This document shows positions 8,409-19,092 of a DNA stretch of 64,000 nt, in pieces. The position numbers and the translations under genes were made by a program. A model generated the notes under the pieces. That model searched no databases, was not told where the DNA came from, and saw nothing but the letters and a program-made list of their open reading frames with translations. Source of the DNA: Hornefia butyriciproducens (GTDB taxonomy: Bacteria; Bacillota; Clostridia; Peptostreptococcales; Anaerovoracaceae); NCBI RefSeq assembly GCF_009695915.1, contig NZ_VUMZ01000006.1:105042-169041 (forward strand). Reading direction: 5' to 3'. The first letter of the stretch is position 1; each line of letters opens with the position of its first letter.

Positions 8409-10049
8409 CTATTTTTTCGAGTCTATCCGGATGATGTAGGAGAAAACCCGGTCCCGTCCGCCGCAGTCCCTGTATCTGCGGTGTACGGTTCCGTAAAGTT
8501 CTTCTCCCACAGGAAACAAACTCTCCAGTTCTCCGGTCACTCTCAGACGTACAGTCTTCGGCTTTCCGCCGGTTCCATCCGAACAGATCACGAGGTTGCG
8601 GTCGCTCGACTGCGCCTTGCTGTATGCCCTCAGGAACTTTCCTTTGTGCATGGATATCCCCTGCGCTGTAACGTCCTGACGTACTCCCGGAGTGATGAAG
8701 TAGCTTTTGATTCTGAAATCGCGATCCAAAACAAAAAACGCCCGCTGTCCCCAGATTTTCAGGTAAAACCGGCGGCTCTTCCCGTCGTACTGCACTGCGC
8801 TGAATCCGCGGACAGAACGCAGTCTCGCACTGCCGGCACCCCGGACCGAGTCGGGAATCCGGATCTTCGTCCGTGTCAGATGCTTCAGATTTGATGCACT
8901 GATCCTGTCCACATACAGTCTGCTTCCCGTCCCCTTATTGCATGCTGTTGTAATCAGCTCTCCGCGTTCCGGATCATAGGTCATGTCGTTCGCATGCCCG
9001 ATGGCAAGACGGTCCGAAACCCGGACGCATGTCAGATCCCGGAGCCGTATCTTCATAATCTTCGCATACCGATAATTGTCTCTGCGCAGGACAAAGGCCA
9101 TGTAGACGTAATTCCCGTCACTGCATGCCCCCTGCGTCGTATAGTAACCCCACAGTTTTTTTCCCGCCAGTGCCCGGACATTCAGCGCCCTTCCTTTCTT
9201 CTTCAGATACGTGACCCTTTGTCCCGGCTCCCATTTCATCTGCCGGTCTGCTGATGCTCCTTTACGTTTTCCGCCGTCCGTCTCTCCGCCGGTCTTTTTC
9301 TTTGCTGCATCGCTCTGTATGCCTTGCCTGAACAAAAACTGATTCGACGGTGCGTTTTCCGCCGGCTGCAGCCCGGTATCCACACGGTCGGGACGCGTTG
9401 TAATAAAAATCTGCCGGTGTCTGACCGTATATTCTGCTGATCTGTTTTTCAGCGGATGTGTGTCGGTAAAACGGATCTGTCCGGAACTTCCCTCATCCGT
9501 GACGCTGCCCACGGCATGCCAGACGGATTCTCCTTTTTCACGCCTGTATACCACGTAGTTTCCGGAACCTCCCCCTTTTTTCTCCCGCCGGCCTTTCCAG
9601 GAAAGAACCACACTGTTCTTTTTCGCACGGATATCCGTCTGTTTTACATCGCAGAATCCTGCAATCCGTGTCTGTTTTTCGGTCTCTATCCAGGGTGAAA
9701 CCAGCTTTTCTCCGCCGGTGATTCTGTAGCATCGGATCCGGAAGCGAAGACTGTTCGCATTTTTCAACCGCCTGATCCGTATACTGGTGAGTTTCTTTTC
9801 CCGCAGACGTATTATCCTTCCATCGGCGGGATTCTGCGAGCTTCCCCAGGAAACCTCGTACCCGTCCGCGAAATTCCGTCTCGACCACCGGAGCACGACG
9901 GTATCTCCATGCACTCTGCTCACCGCATACATCGCGGAATCGTTCTGAAACGCTGCGCTGTCTCCGGACGTTTTCCCCCATGCTCCCGCGGGGAGCATCA
10001 GTCCCGCCGTGAGAACCAGAGCGGTCAGAAGTTTTTTCGTCATCATCAC
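8409..10049 (-). CDS. Secreted protein with fibronectin III-like repeats and a C-terminal propeller-like region
   Basis: A 546-residue protein that I cannot assign to a characterised family. A signal peptide is clear (KKLLTALVLTAGLMLPAGAWG). Two FN3-like modules follow at about 35-130 and 130-225 (DTVVLRWSRRNFADGYEVSW, then NSVVLSWKGRREKKGG). A basic linker leads to a region of about 260 residues with beta-rich repeats such as HANDMTYDPERGELITTACN and FLRAYSKAQSSDRNLVICS, which could be a propeller binding a wall or host polymer. It starts 4 bp after the upstream surface-protein gene stops, so both are one operon. Confidence 0.7.
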   Translation of the reverse strand: MMMTKKLLTALVLTAGLMLPAGAWGKTSGDSAAFQNDSAMYAVSRVHGDTVVLRWSRRNFADGYEVSWGSSQNPADGRIIRLREKKLTSIRIRRLKNANSLRFRIRCYRITGGEKLVSPWIETEKQTRIAGFCDVKQTDIRAKKNSVVLSWKGRREKKGGGSGNYVVYRREKGESVWHAVGSVTDEGSSGQIRFTDTHPLKNRSAEYTVRHRQIFITTRPDRVDTGLQPAENAPSNQFLFRQGIQSDAAKKKTGGETDGGKRKGASADRQMKWEPGQRVTYLKKKGRALNVRALAGKKLWGYYTTQGACSDGNYVYMAFVLRRDNYRYAKIMKIRLRDLTCVRVSDRLAIGHANDMTYDPERGELITTACNKGTGSRLYVDRISASNLKHLTRTKIRIPDSVRGAGSARLRSVRGFSAVQYDGKSRRFYLKIWGQRAFFVLDRDFRIKSYFITPGVRQDVTAQGISMHKGKFLRAYSKAQSSDRNLVICSDGTGGKPKTVRLRVTGELESLFPVGEELYGTVHRRYRDCGGRDRVFSYIIRIDSKK

Positions 10050-10053
10050 GCCT

Positions 10054-11259
10054 TTACTCCTTTCCGCCGCGCAGAATGCGAAGTCCGACTGCGCATGCTC
10101 CCGTCATCAGAGCCGCCATAATAAAAAACAGAGCAGTAACCAGCTCTGCTCCCGTGTCTCCGGTAAACGGACCCATACCATGTGATTCTGATTCCGCCGA
10201 AGTACTGTCCTCATCCGGATCGTCCTCCTCAACGGGAATCGCCTGCGCTTCTCCGGCCTCTGCAGTAGAACTGCCGTTTCGGTTCTTCCCGTCCCCCGGC
10301 TTCTCCTCTGTCATCGCCGTCCCTGTGTCTTCTGAGGCTCTGTCTGCCGCACCGTCCTCTGACTGCACGGATGCGGGGTCTTCGGCCGGATGCGTCCCGC
10401 TCTTTTCGTTATTTTCGGCCTTTTCAGCATTCTCCTTTCTCTCGTTCTTATCCGTGCTGCCGCCTGCCTTCTTTGCCGACGAAGTGAAACTAAACTGCTG
10501 CGTTCCCTCGCATACGACTTCCCCATCCGCAAAGCACCGTACATTGACAAAAACAGGTTTCCCCGCCGCCTTCCGGACGTCGACGGCGATTTCCTTTGTG
10601 AGAATTCCGCTGGCGTATGCATCATCCGGCTCGCCCACAGTACTGCTTTTTCCCGTGACAGCATCATAGGTAACGTCCACCGCTCCGGATTCCGAATCCC
10701 TAAGCGTCTCTGGATCCTCTGACGTTTCAGGTTCCGGAGCAACGGACTCCGATGGTTTCCGACCCTTCTCCACGGTTTCCGTGCCGGCGTTTCCTCTGTT
10801 CTCTGTCCCCGGAGAAACAGTCTCTCCCCGCACTTCCCGCTCCTTCTGCCCGGACTCCGTCTGGGGATCCGGTTCTGTCACCACAGACGAAGAGTCTTCG
10901 GCGCGTCCTCCTCCCGCCGTAAAATCATGTACGATTATCTTCCTGTCTTCACTTTCCGGCTGTAACGAATTCCCTTCCGCATCCTGAAGTCGGATTTCCA
11001 GACGATAAGCTCCTCCCTGAATCAGTCCCTCATAAAACGCCGATACAATCAGTTTCTGATGCGAGTTCTCTTCTCCCCCGGTTCCGGATGTCCTCTGTTC
11101 CCGGACAGTCACAGTGACCTTTGCGTCAACGCACCGGGTTTCCGCAGAAAGGCATGCCGTTCCCAGGATCAGCGCTCCCAGACAGACCGCACCGCCGCGC
11201 AACGTCATCCTTCTCCATTGTTTCCATCGTATCCATCGTTTGTTTCGCTGTCTTGCCAT
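10054..11259 (-). CDS. Surface protein with disordered stalk and C-terminal sorting-signal-like tail
   Basis: A 401-residue protein with an N-terminal signal (GGAVCLGALILGTACLSAETRC), a small beta-rich domain, then ~250 residues of low-complexity Glu/Ser/Thr/Pro/Gly sequence typical of a wall-spanning stalk. The C-terminus reads PFTGDTG, a hydrophobic helix (VTALFFIMAALMTGACAVGL) and a short basic end RILRGGKE. That order matches a cell-wall sorting signal with a variant PxTG motif, though a plain membrane anchor is also possible. It is translated from AGGAGG 17 nt beyond a strong terminator. Confidence 0.65.
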   Translation of the reverse strand: MARQRNKRWIRWKQWRRMTLRGGAVCLGALILGTACLSAETRCVDAKVTVTVREQRTSGTGGEENSHQKLIVSAFYEGLIQGGAYRLEIRLQDAEGNSLQPESEDRKIIVHDFTAGGGRAEDSSSVVTEPDPQTESGQKEREVRGETVSPGTENRGNAGTETVEKGRKPSESVAPEPETSEDPETLRDSESGAVDVTYDAVTGKSSTVGEPDDAYASGILTKEIAVDVRKAAGKPVFVNVRCFADGEVVCEGTQQFSFTSSAKKAGGSTDKNERKENAEKAENNEKSGTHPAEDPASVQSEDGAADRASEDTGTAMTEEKPGDGKNRNGSSTAEAGEAQAIPVEEDDPDEDSTSAESESHGMGPFTGDTGAELVTALFFIMAALMTGACAVGLRILRGGKE

Positions 11260-11275
11260 CTTTTACCTCCTACAC

Positions 11276-11302
11276 ACAAAAAAACTGCAGCATGCTGCAG
11301 TT
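11276..11302 (-). terminator. Strong intrinsic terminator in the leader of the surface-protein operon
   Basis: On the minus strand AACTGCAGCATGCTGCAGTT, a perfect 10-bp palindrome, is followed by TTTTTTT. It lies between the promoter at 11373-11401 and the start codon at 11259, so it must be read through or bypassed for the operon to be expressed. Confidence 0.8.
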
Positions 11303-11313
11303 CTGTCGATTTC

Positions 11314-11361
11314 CAGAAACAGAAAAGGCAGCCCCTTAAGGGACTGCCTGAGCCTGGTTTC
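11314..11361 (-). promoter_or_regulatory. Extended hairpin in the leader RNA
   Basis: The RNA would fold AGGCAGTCCCTTAAGGGGCTGCCT (11326-11349) as an inner stem and CAGAAAC/GTTTCTG as an outer stem, a ~48-nt structure just downstream of the predicted start. A short T run follows the inner stem, so it could also be a terminator of the upstream activase gene. No known riboswitch consensus is recognised. Confidence 0.55.
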
Positions 11362-11372
11362 TGACACTATCA

Positions 11373-11401
11373 ATTTTACCATCTTCCGGGTGATATGTCA
11401 A
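11373..11401 (-). promoter_or_regulatory. Near-consensus promoter upstream of the surface-protein operon
   Basis: Minus-strand TTGACA (11396-11401), 17-bp spacer, TAAAAT (11373-11378). Transcription would start near 11366 and enter the two hairpins at 11314-11361 and 11276-11302. Confidence 0.8.
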
Positions 11402-11411
11402 ATATTTCCTT

Positions 11412-14400
11412 TTATTCCGCTCCGGCCTGCTGAGCGAGCTCTGTCTCAAGATTTTTGTGGGCCGTGCTCATCATAAGCTTAATACGGTTCAGCTGATTGG
11501 TGTCGCTGGCACCGGGATCGTAATCGATGGCGACGATATTCGCCTTGGGATTCATTTTACGTATCGCCTTCATCATGCCTTTTCCCGTAACGTGATTCGG
11601 AAGACACGCGAACGGCTGCAGGCACGCGATGTTCTCCACACCGCTGTGAATCAGCTCCACCATTTCACCGGTCAGCAGCCATCCCTCTCCGCATTGATTT
11701 CCGATGGACACAACCTGCGATGCAGCGCGCGCCGTCTCCTCAATGCGGGCGGGCTCTGTGTAATGCCGGCTGTTTACCAGCGCATCTCTCATCGGCTTTC
11801 GCAGCCATTCCACACCGCGGATAGCCATCTGATTGATCTTCATGGACTTCCATGTGCCGGACAGATGCTCATAGTTGAATTTTTTGTTCTCCATTCCATA
11901 AAGGAAGAAGTCGATCAGATCCAGCACCACGGCTTCACCGCCTTCAGCCTCAATGGTTCCCACGATATCATTGTTGGCGTTCGGATGATATTTGACAAGA
12001 ATCTCTCCGACCACACCCACCTTCGGCTTTTTCACATCCAGCCGTTCTACGCTGTCGAAATCCTCTACGATTTTCCTCATGTTCTCCGCGTAGACTTTTC
12101 TGTTGAAGTTCAGAATATTGTCCACAATCGGCTGATACCATTTCTCCATCAGAGCCTGACAGGTACCGGGAGTTTTCTCATAGGGCCGAGTCGCATAGAG
12201 AAGCCGCATCATCAGATCTCCGTAAATACAGCCGACCGCCAGCATGAAGCCCATTTTGGCGGTAATTTTAAAACCGGGGTTCTTTTCCAGTCCGACGACG
12301 TTGAATGACACTACCGGAATCTGACTCATACCCAGATCCGCCAGCGCTTTCCGCAGCAGCGAAACGTAATTGCTGGCGCGGCATCCGCCGCCGGTCTGCG
12401 ACATGAACACTGCAGTGCGGTTCAGGTCATATTCTCCGGATTTCAGCGCGGAGATAATCTGCCCCAGTGTCACGATCGTCGGATAGCAGGCATCATTATT
12501 GATGTATTTCAGACCCTCTTCCACTGAGTTTTTGTCTACCGGCGGAAGGAGCACCACGTTGTATCCGCAGGCCTTCATCGCCTCCTTCAGATAATTGAAG
12601 TGGATCGGCGACATCTGCGGAATCAGCAGTGTGTAATTCTCACGCATCTCACGAGTAAAGATCCTGCGTTTGGCAGGTTCCCCGCCATGAACGATGTGAA
12701 TATTGTTTTTCTCTCGCTCCTCCATCGCCGCTTTCAGCGAACGGATGCGGATTTTCGCAGCTCCCAGATTCGAGACTTCATCGATTTTCAGTACCGTATA
12801 CAATTTATTATGTCTGCGGCAGATTTCCTCAACCTGATCCGTGGTAACAGCGTCCAACCCGCAGCCGAAGGAATTCAGCTGAACCAGCTCCACATTTTCA
12901 TGTTCACCTGCGAAGACCGCCGCCTTATACAGCCTGGAATGGTAGACCCACTGATCCAGTACGCGTATCGGTCTCGGAAGGCTGACCCGTCCGGAAATGG
13001 AATCCTCGGTAATCACGACCATATCAAAGGAATTGATCATTTTGTCAATCCCGTGGTTGATCTCCGGATCCAGGTGATACGGGCGACCTGCAAGGATAAT
13101 GACCTTCTTTCCGTGATCTCTGGCATATTTCAGGGCGTACTCCCCCTGCTTCTGAATGTCTCTCTTGAACCGGGTCTGCTCTGTACGCGCAGTCAGTACA
13201 GCCTTGCGTATTTCCTCATGGCTGATATGCAGCGGTTTGAGGACACGGCCAAGTTCCCGGATCAGCCGGAGATCGCTGTCATACGGCAGGAACGGATGGA
13301 GGAACCTGACGTTCTTCTCTGCGAACAGATCATCCATATTGTTCGCGATGACCTCAGGATAAGTTGCGACGATCGGGCAGTTATAATGGTTCGGTGCATC
13401 CGGATCCTCCGACTTCTCAAAGTTGAGACTCGGATAGAAGATAAACTGATGCCCCTGGTCCACCAGCCATTTAATATGCCCATGTACCAGCTTCGCCGGA
13501 TAGCATGCGGTGTCCGAGGAGATAGTCTCCAGCCCCATGCTGTAAATGTGCTTGCTCGAGGGCGGCGACAGTTCGACCCTGAATTTCAGCTTTGTAAAGA
13601 ATGTGAACCAGAACGGATAATCCTCGTACATGTTCAGCACGCGCGGAATCGCCACGGTACCTCTTTCGGCATCAAAATCGGACAGCGGTTTGTAGTCGAA
13701 CAGACGCTTGAATTTATAAGCGTACAGATTGGGGATCTGATGATCGGTCATCTGCCCTCCCGCTCCCTTTTCACAGCGGTTGCCCGTGATGAATCTGGAG
13801 CCGTCGCTGAATTTATTAATTGTCAGGATACACTGATTTTCACACCCGTGGCATCTGCCGTTGGAATGCTCCACATGAAAGTCCTCCAGTTCCTCTTTTC
13901 CGATGATAGAGGAACGGGTTCCGGTCACATAATTGTCCTGAGCGATCAATGCGCATCCGTAGGCGCCCATCAGACCTGCGATATCCGGTCGGACAACATT
14001 TTTCCCGATGATTTTTTCAATGCTGCGGAGGACAGCGTCATTCATGAAGGTTCCGCCCTGCACAACGATTTTATCTCCGGTTTCGTCATTGTTCCGGAGT
14101 TTGATGACTTTATACAGCGCATTCTTGATAACGGAATAGGAAAGCCCTGCGGAGATATCTCCGATGGATGCCCCTTCCTTCTGCGCCTGTTTCACCTTGG
14201 AGTTCATAAACACGGTGCATCGTGTCCCCAGATCCACCGGGCTGTCCGCGAACAAAGCCTCGTGCGCGAAAGCGTCAGTGTCCAGGTTGACGGATTTGGC
14301 GTAGGTTTCCAGGAATGAGCCGCAGCCGCTGGAGCAGGCCTCATTCAGCATGATATTGTAGATCGCGCCGTCTTTGATTTTCATGCACTTCATATCCTGC

Positions 14401-15656
14401 CCGCCGATATCCAGAATGAAATCCACTCCGGGCAGGAATTCAGCGGCGGCTTTGTAGTGCGCCATGGTCTCGATTTCACCCATGTCCGCCTTGAACGCCG
14501 CCTTAATCAGGCCTTCCCCGTATCCGGTGACCGCGGTGTTGGCGATCACCGCAGAGGACGGCAGCCGGGAATACAGTTCCCTGAGCATCGCCCGTACAGC
14601 TTCTACAGGATTTCCCTCGTTGCTGCGGTAAAACGAATACAGAAGGCACCGGTCTTCATCGATCAGCGCCGCCTTCGTCGTCGTAGATCCGGCGTCGATT
14701 CCGAGATACACGTTTCCCTTGGCTTTCCTGATATCTTTCCTCTTGATTTTATCTTTGTTGTGCCGGTTCCGAAATTCCTCGTACTCCTGGCCGTTCGCAA
14801 ACAGCGGCTCCACATGTCTGGTCTCCGCCATCTGAGATTTATCCGCCGTCTTCATCCGGTTCACGATCTCTCCCAGGCGCACCGGCTCCTCGTTTCCACT
14901 GAGCATCGCCGCACCGATGGCGACAAAATACTTCGAGTCCTCCGGAAAGATAACGTCCTCATCTGAAAGTCCCAGCGTTTCAATGAAGCGCTTGCGAAGT
15001 TCCGAGAGGAAGGACAGCGGTCCGCCGAGGAACGCAACTTTTCCTTTAATCACATGACCGCATGCAAGCCCGCTTATGGTCTGATTCACTACCGCCTGGA
15101 AAATCGAGGCTGCCAGATCCGGCACCGCCGCGCCGTCATTGATCAGCGGCTGGATGTCTGTCTTGGCGAACACTCCGCACCGCGCCGCAATAGGATAGAT
15201 GACCTTGTAATCTCTGGCGACCTCATTCAGTCCTCCGGCGTCCGTATTCAGCAGAATCGCCATCTGGTCGATAAAAGCGCCGGTACCTCCTGCACAGGTA
15301 CCGTTCATCCGCTGCTCGATGGTCGCGCCGTAGAAGGTAATCTTGGCATCTTCCCCGCCAAGCTCGATGGCGACATCCGTTTCCGGAATCAGCGTTTCAA
15401 CCGCTTTACTGCAGGCAATAACCTCCTGCTCGAAGCGGATCCCCAGAAGTTTGGCAAGAGCAAGCCCGCCGGATCCGGTAATCACCGGCTGCAGTTCTGC
15501 ATCTCCCATTTCCCGGTACATATCGTTCACCAGTTCATCGACCTTGTCGAAGACATTCGACATATGCCGCTCATATCTTGAGTATATTACATTCTCATTT
15601 TCGTCCAATGCCACCAGTTTCACGGTGGTCGATCCGATATCGATTCCTAATTTCAT
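11412..15656 (-). CDS. Large 2-hydroxyacyl-CoA dehydratase activase-family protein (two ASKHA domains plus HgdB-like region)
   Basis: A 1414-residue protein with two BcrA/BadF/BadG/HgdC-type ATPase domains: one from residue 1 ([19 protein letters not shown], with GGEDAKI and [16 protein letters not shown]) and one from about 315 ([17 protein letters not shown], with GGQDMKCM and [16 protein letters not shown], whose Cys can hold the shared 4Fe-4S cluster). A C-terminal part of ~700 residues resembles the DUF2229/HgdB-like dehydratase component. HgdC-type activases drive ATP-dependent electron transfer to dehydratases, but the substrate of this giant form is unknown. The start at 15656 has GAGGGTG at good spacing. 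No separate dehydratase genes are adjacent. Confidence 0.85.
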   Translation of the reverse strand: MKLGIDIGSTTVKLVALDENENVIYSRYERHMSNVFDKVDELVNDMYREMGDAELQPVITGSGGLALAKLLGIRFEQEVIACSKAVETLIPETDVAIELGGEDAKITFYGATIEQRMNGTCAGGTGAFIDQMAILLNTDAGGLNEVARDYKVIYPIAARCGVFAKTDIQPLINDGAAVPDLAASIFQAVVNQTISGLACGHVIKGKVAFLGGPLSFLSELRKRFIETLGLSDEDVIFPEDSKYFVAIGAAMLSGNEEPVRLGEIVNRMKTADKSQMAETRHVEPLFANGQEYEEFRNRHNKDKIKRKDIRKAKGNVYLGIDAGSTTTKAALIDEDRCLLYSFYRSNEGNPVEAVRAMLRELYSRLPSSAVIANTAVTGYGEGLIKAAFKADMGEIETMAHYKAAAEFLPGVDFILDIGGQDMKCMKIKDGAIYNIMLNEACSSGCGSFLETYAKSVNLDTDAFAHEALFADSPVDLGTRCTVFMNSKVKQAQKEGASIGDISAGLSYSVIKNALYKVIKLRNNDETGDKIVVQGGTFMNDAVLRSIEKIIGKNVVRPDIAGLMGAYGCALIAQDNYVTGTRSSIIGKEELEDFHVEHSNGRCHGCENQCILTINKFSDGSRFITGNRCEKGAGGQMTDHQIPNLYAYKFKRLFDYKPLSDFDAERGTVAIPRVLNMYEDYPFWFTFFTKLKFRVELSPPSSKHIYSMGLETISSDTACYPAKLVHGHIKWLVDQGHQFIFYPSLNFEKSEDPDAPNHYNCPIVATYPEVIANNMDDLFAEKNVRFLHPFLPYDSDLRLIRELGRVLKPLHISHEEIRKAVLTARTEQTRFKRDIQKQGEYALKYARDHGKKVIILAGRPYHLDPEINHGIDKMINSFDMVVITEDSISGRVSLPRPIRVLDQWVYHSRLYKAAVFAGEHENVELVQLNSFGCGLDAVTTDQVEEICRRHNKLYTVLKIDEVSNLGAAKIRIRSLKAAMEEREKNNIHIVHGGEPAKRRIFTREMRENYTLLIPQMSPIHFNYLKEAMKACGYNVVLLPPVDKNSVEEGLKYINNDACYPTIVTLGQIISALKSGEYDLNRTAVFMSQTGGGCRASNYVSLLRKALADLGMSQIPVVSFNVVGLEKNPGFKITAKMGFMLAVGCIYGDLMMRLLYATRPYEKTPGTCQALMEKWYQPIVDNILNFNRKVYAENMRKIVEDFDSVERLDVKKPKVGVVGEILVKYHPNANNDIVGTIEAEGGEAVVLDLIDFFLYGMENKKFNYEHLSGTWKSMKINQMAIRGVEWLRKPMRDALVNSRHYTEPARIEETARAASQVVSIGNQCGEGWLLTGEMVELIHSGVENIACLQPFACLPNHVTGKGMMKAIRKMNPKANIVAIDYDPGASDTNQLNRIKLMMSTAHKNLETELAQQAGAE

Positions 15657-15687
15657 ATTCACCCTCTGATGTAACACGTTTTCCGCC

Positions 15688-17136
15688 CTACAGATCCCGA
15701 ATCTCTTTTTTGTACAGATGCGCAATCATTATTGCGGAATACGTCGTCCCGATGATCTCCGCAAGCGGGAAAGACGCCCAGGAGGCAGTCAGACCCACAT
15801 AGTGGAACAAAAGATAAGCCAGCGGCAGTATGCCCAAAAGCTGACGAAGCAGCGACGCAAACAGGCTGTACACGCCGTGTCCTGTACTCTGGAACAGTGT
15901 GGAACAAATGATGCCGAAGGCGGCCGGAATGAAGCACAGACTGATGATACGAAGCGCTGGTATGCCGATTTCCATCATATTCGCATCCGCACTGAAGAGT
16001 TTCAGAAGGAGCCCCGGCGCTACGTGAAACGCAACCACACCGCAGCTCATGATCACCAGCGCAGTAATCAGCGCGCATTTATATGTTTTCATCAGTCGTT
16101 CACGGTTTCTTGCTCCGTAATTGTACCCCATTATAGGCATGGCGCCCTGATTCAGACCGAACACCGGCATGAAGACAAAGGACTGCAGCTTGAAATAAAC
16201 ACCGAGCACCGCCACCGCTGTCGCATTCACTGCCAGAATCGCGTTATAACCCAGCAACATAAAGGATCCAATCGCCTGCATCACCATGCCCGGCAATCCG
16301 ACCGCATAAATATCTTTCACTACCCTCCAGTCTATTTTGAAGCCGCGGAGACGAACCTCCACTGCGTGCTCCCGGTGACGGATGATCCATATCGCCACAG
16401 CCATGGACACACCCTGGCCAATCACTGTGGCCAGTGCGGCACCCGCCACCTCAAGCCGGGGCATACCCAGCAGTCCGAAAATCAGAATCGGGTCCAGCAC
16501 AATATTTGTCACTGCACCGCTGAGACTGATGATCATCGGTGCGATCATATTTCCCGTGGCCTGCAGCACCTTCTCCAGCTGAATCTCCACCATGCTGAAA
16601 AGACACAGCGTCGTGACGATGCGGAGATATGCCACTCCGTAAGAAAAAATCTCAGGATCATCCGAATACGCACTCATAAAAGGCTCAGCAATCAAAAGGC
16701 CGATTACCGCAAACGCAACGAAATTGAACACGCCGATCCGGATACTGGTGCTTGCCGCCTTGTCGGCTTCCTCGAACCGTTTGGCCCCCAGCCTTCTGGC
16801 AATCAGCGAATTGACTCCCACCGCACTGCCCACTGCGACTGAAATCATCAGCATCTGCAGCGGCATAATCAGCGATACGGCCGTCAGAGCTTTCTCGCTG
16901 AGCATCGCGACAAAGACACTGTCTACAATGTTGTAAAGCGCCGCTATAGTCATAGACAGCATCGCCGGCCACGCCATGGATGCGAGCAGCCTCCCCACCG
17001 GTGCCGACCCCATCTTGTTCGCGTCGCTGTCGATTCTCATTTCTCCGGTTTCCGTCCCGACATCAGTCAGTACTTCGTCAGCTTCTCTTTCGCTGTCAAT
17101 CGTTTCCGGTTTTTCGCCCTTATGCTTATTTTTCAC
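15688..17136 (-). CDS. MATE family efflux transporter
   Basis: A 482-residue protein with a ~45-residue hydrophilic acidic N-terminus, then twelve hydrophobic segments, including [30 protein letters not shown] and [30 protein letters not shown], hallmarks of MATE multidrug/sodium antiporters. The substrate cannot be told. The start is GTG at 17136 with GGAAG upstream. It sits 31 bp upstream of the activase gene, so the two are probably cotranscribed. Confidence 0.92.
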   Translation of the reverse strand: MKNKHKGEKPETIDSEREADEVLTDVGTETGEMRIDSDANKMGSAPVGRLLASMAWPAMLSMTIAALYNIVDSVFVAMLSEKALTAVSLIMPLQMLMISVAVGSAVGVNSLIARRLGAKRFEEADKAASTSIRIGVFNFVAFAVIGLLIAEPFMSAYSDDPEIFSYGVAYLRIVTTLCLFSMVEIQLEKVLQATGNMIAPMIISLSGAVTNIVLDPILIFGLLGMPRLEVAGAALATVIGQGVSMAVAIWIIRHREHAVEVRLRGFKIDWRVVKDIYAVGLPGMVMQAIGSFMLLGYNAILAVNATAVAVLGVYFKLQSFVFMPVFGLNQGAMPIMGYNYGARNRERLMKTYKCALITALVIMSCGVVAFHVAPGLLLKLFSADANMMEIGIPALRIISLCFIPAAFGIICSTLFQSTGHGVYSLFASLLRQLLGILPLAYLLFHYVGLTASWASFPLAEIIGTTYSAIMIAHLYKKEIRDL

Positions 17137-17242
17137 TTTCTTCCTTTCTGTTTCTGTTCCGATAATCTTGATTCCCTTTTTTCCTCTAATCTAATCACCT
17201 GTTCTGTAATCACATCAGTAACAGTTTTTTACTAATAAAAAA

Positions 17243-17580
17243 TGGGCAGGTCTGTAAGCCGGGTTCTGTATTCGACAATCATCTATCTAAGGCGCGACAT
17301 CTCTGCGCGCTCATGCGGTCCACCTTTCGGGCGGTGACGGGCCGCCACCATACTGCCCTCCGACCTTGCTCCGGATGGGGTTTACACGGCCGCCATGTCT
17401 CCATGACGCCGGTGAGCTCTTACCTCACCATTTCAACCTTACCACGGCATAACCCGTTTCGGCGGTGTGTTTCTGTTGCACTTTCCCTATAGTTACCTAC
17501 GCCGGACGTTATCACGGCATCCCTGCCCTGCGGAGCCCGGACTTTCCTCATGCTGTGCACGCGATTGTCTGGCCTGCCCA
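17243..17580 (-). ncRNA. rnpB: RNase P RNA, bacterial type A
   Basis: A ~338-nt RNA with complementary ends (TGGGCAGGCC at the 5' end, ACCTGCCCA at the 3' end) and the conserved core GAGGAAAGTCCGGGCTCC near the 5' end; the usual 3' core motif CCGGCTTACAGACC is also present. It is the catalytic RNA that matures tRNA 5' ends. A T run follows the 3' end, and a promoter at 17591-17619 places the start at its first base. Confidence 0.95.
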
Positions 17581-17590
17581 TTGAATGCTT

Positions 17591-17619
17591 ATTTTATCAT
17601 ACAAACGGATTGATATCAA
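17591..17619 (-). promoter_or_regulatory. Promoter of rnpB
   Basis: Minus-strand TTGATA (17614-17619), 17-bp spacer, TAAAAT (17591-17596). It overlaps the last codons of the Nif3-like gene and fits initiation at about 17580. Confidence 0.75.
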
Positions 17620-18364
17620 TCTTCGTTTTCAGGATCTCACAATTTGTTTTGCGGCTCAGGATTTCCGCCATGTTATCGACAAAGATTTTTTCCGTTCCGT
17701 AATGGCCTGCGTCCAGGACACAGAGATCCATAGCTTTGGCGTTCTGCGCATCATGATATTTCAGGTCTCCGGTGATGTACAGGTCGCAGCCTTCATCGAC
17801 AGCCTCCCGCATGAATTCCGCGCCGGAGCCGGTACACCATCCCACAGTGCAGATCTTCCGTTTCAGGTCTCCCGTCGCGCTGAAGAACCGGACGCTGACG
17901 CCCAGAGCCTCTGCCGCCTGATAAATGAACTCCTGGAAACTGATCTCCATCGGCGTCACGCCCTTGCGGCAGAAACGGTTTCCGCTTTCAAAGGGCTCCA
18001 CATCATTGAGACCCAGCACCTCACCGAAATGATCGTTGTTTCCTCCCTCCATTGTATCGAAAGATGTGTGGCAGGAATATACGGAAATCCCCGCGCGGAT
18101 CAGACGGTTGATATACTTTCCGGTGATATTGCTGTGGTCAACATTATGCAGGCCGCCGAAAATCAGAGGGTGATGTGTTACGATCATATCCGCATCTCTC
18201 TCAATCGCCTCGTCGATCACCGCATCGGTGATTTCCAGCGCGACCAGAATCCGCTCCACATCCTGAAATTCTGTGTTGATCTGTATCCCGCAGTTGTCCC
18301 AGTCTTCCTCCAGTTCAACCGGGCAAATTCCTTCCATGATCCGATAAAATTTTTCCTTTATCAT
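17597..18364 (-). CDS. Nif3-like dinuclear metal-centre protein (GTP cyclohydrolase I type 2 / YqfO family)
   Basis: A 255-residue protein with the family metal-site motifs EEDWDNCGIQI, MIVTHHPLIFGGLHNV and, near the C-terminus, DAGHYGTEK. Members form hexameric rings holding two metal ions per subunit; the true reaction remains uncertain. The short form, without the extra middle domain of some YqfO proteins, is present. It is separated by 1 bp from trmK, the conserved trmK-yqfO pair of Firmicutes. Confidence 0.9.
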   Translation of the reverse strand: MIKEKFYRIMEGICPVELEEDWDNCGIQINTEFQDVERILVALEITDAVIDEAIERDADMIVTHHPLIFGGLHNVDHSNITGKYINRLIRAGISVYSCHTSFDTMEGGNNDHFGEVLGLNDVEPFESGNRFCRKGVTPMEISFQEFIYQAAEALGVSVRFFSATGDLKRKICTVGWCTGSGAEFMREAVDEGCDLYITGDLKYHDAQNAKAMDLCVLDAGHYGTEKIFVDNMAEILSRKTNCEILKTKIDINPFV

Positions 18365-18365
18365 T

Positions 18366-19073
18366 TCAATTCATCTCCCTTAACAAATCCCCGATCCGGC
18401 GCAGCCGCCGAACCGCCTTTTGTTCCTGTATACGATGCTCTCCGCCTCCTGCTGAAACCGCGTCCAGAATCCTCTGCTGCCGCTCCCGCTCTGCCTCGAG
18501 GTATTCCCGGCTGTACGGGTTCCGGTCCCTCAGCATTGAATCAGGATAATCCCACAGCTCCGGAGCGTCTTCATAACGGTCGTGACGGTCGGCGGTCTCT
18601 CCCGGCCGTACAGTCATAATCACCGGCAGAAACCGGCCTTCCCTTACGATATGCTCCCGAATCCTTTCGTATCCGTTTTCCGCCAGCCAGAAGCGAAGCC
18701 GTCCGAGGTTGTTCCTGGGCTGCAGGATATATGTGCCGAAGGATCGGCTCAATTGGGGATCCGCGCCCAGAATTTCTGTAATCAGGATGCCACCCATCCC
18801 TGCAATGACTATATTGTCCACCTCGCCCGGCCGCAGCACGGACAGGCCGTCGCCGATCCGCAGATCAAACTCCTCTTCCGGGCCGTAGATGCGGCAGTCC
18901 CGCATCGCCTTGTTCAGCGACCCGCGGCTGACGTCTGTCAGAATCACCTTGGGACATCTTCCGCTCTGCTTTAGATAAATAGGCAAAAAACCATGGTCTG
19001 TGCCGATGTCGGCCATGGTTTCTCCCGTTCTGATTTCATCGGCGATCGTCTGTAATCTTTCGCTGAGTTTCAT
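18366..19073 (-). CDS. trmK: tRNA (adenine22-N1)-methyltransferase TrmK
   Basis: A 235-residue SAM-dependent methyltransferase. MADIGTDHGFLPIYL is the SAM-binding motif, followed by NIVIAGMGGILITEIL and FILQPRNN-type sequence seen here as YILQPRNNLGRLRFWL. The family methylates N1 of adenine 22 in tRNA. Its position directly after rpoD matches Bacillus and Clostridia synteny. Confidence 0.92.
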   Translation of the reverse strand: MKLSERLQTIADEIRTGETMADIGTDHGFLPIYLKQSGRCPKVILTDVSRGSLNKAMRDCRIYGPEEEFDLRIGDGLSVLRPGEVDNIVIAGMGGILITEILGADPQLSRSFGTYILQPRNNLGRLRFWLAENGYERIREHIVREGRFLPVIMTVRPGETADRHDRYEDAPELWDYPDSMLRDRNPYSREYLEAERERQQRILDAVSAGGGEHRIQEQKAVRRLRRIGDLLREMN

Positions 19074-19092
19074 TTCTGCTCCATGCGTATCT

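Noticed and set aside
12600..14318. Long open frame of 572 codons on the plus strand inside the activase gene
   Set aside because: It is antisense to a gene with clear family motifs, lacks any recognisable domain or RBS, and is rich in His/Arg/Gln as expected of a shadow frame.
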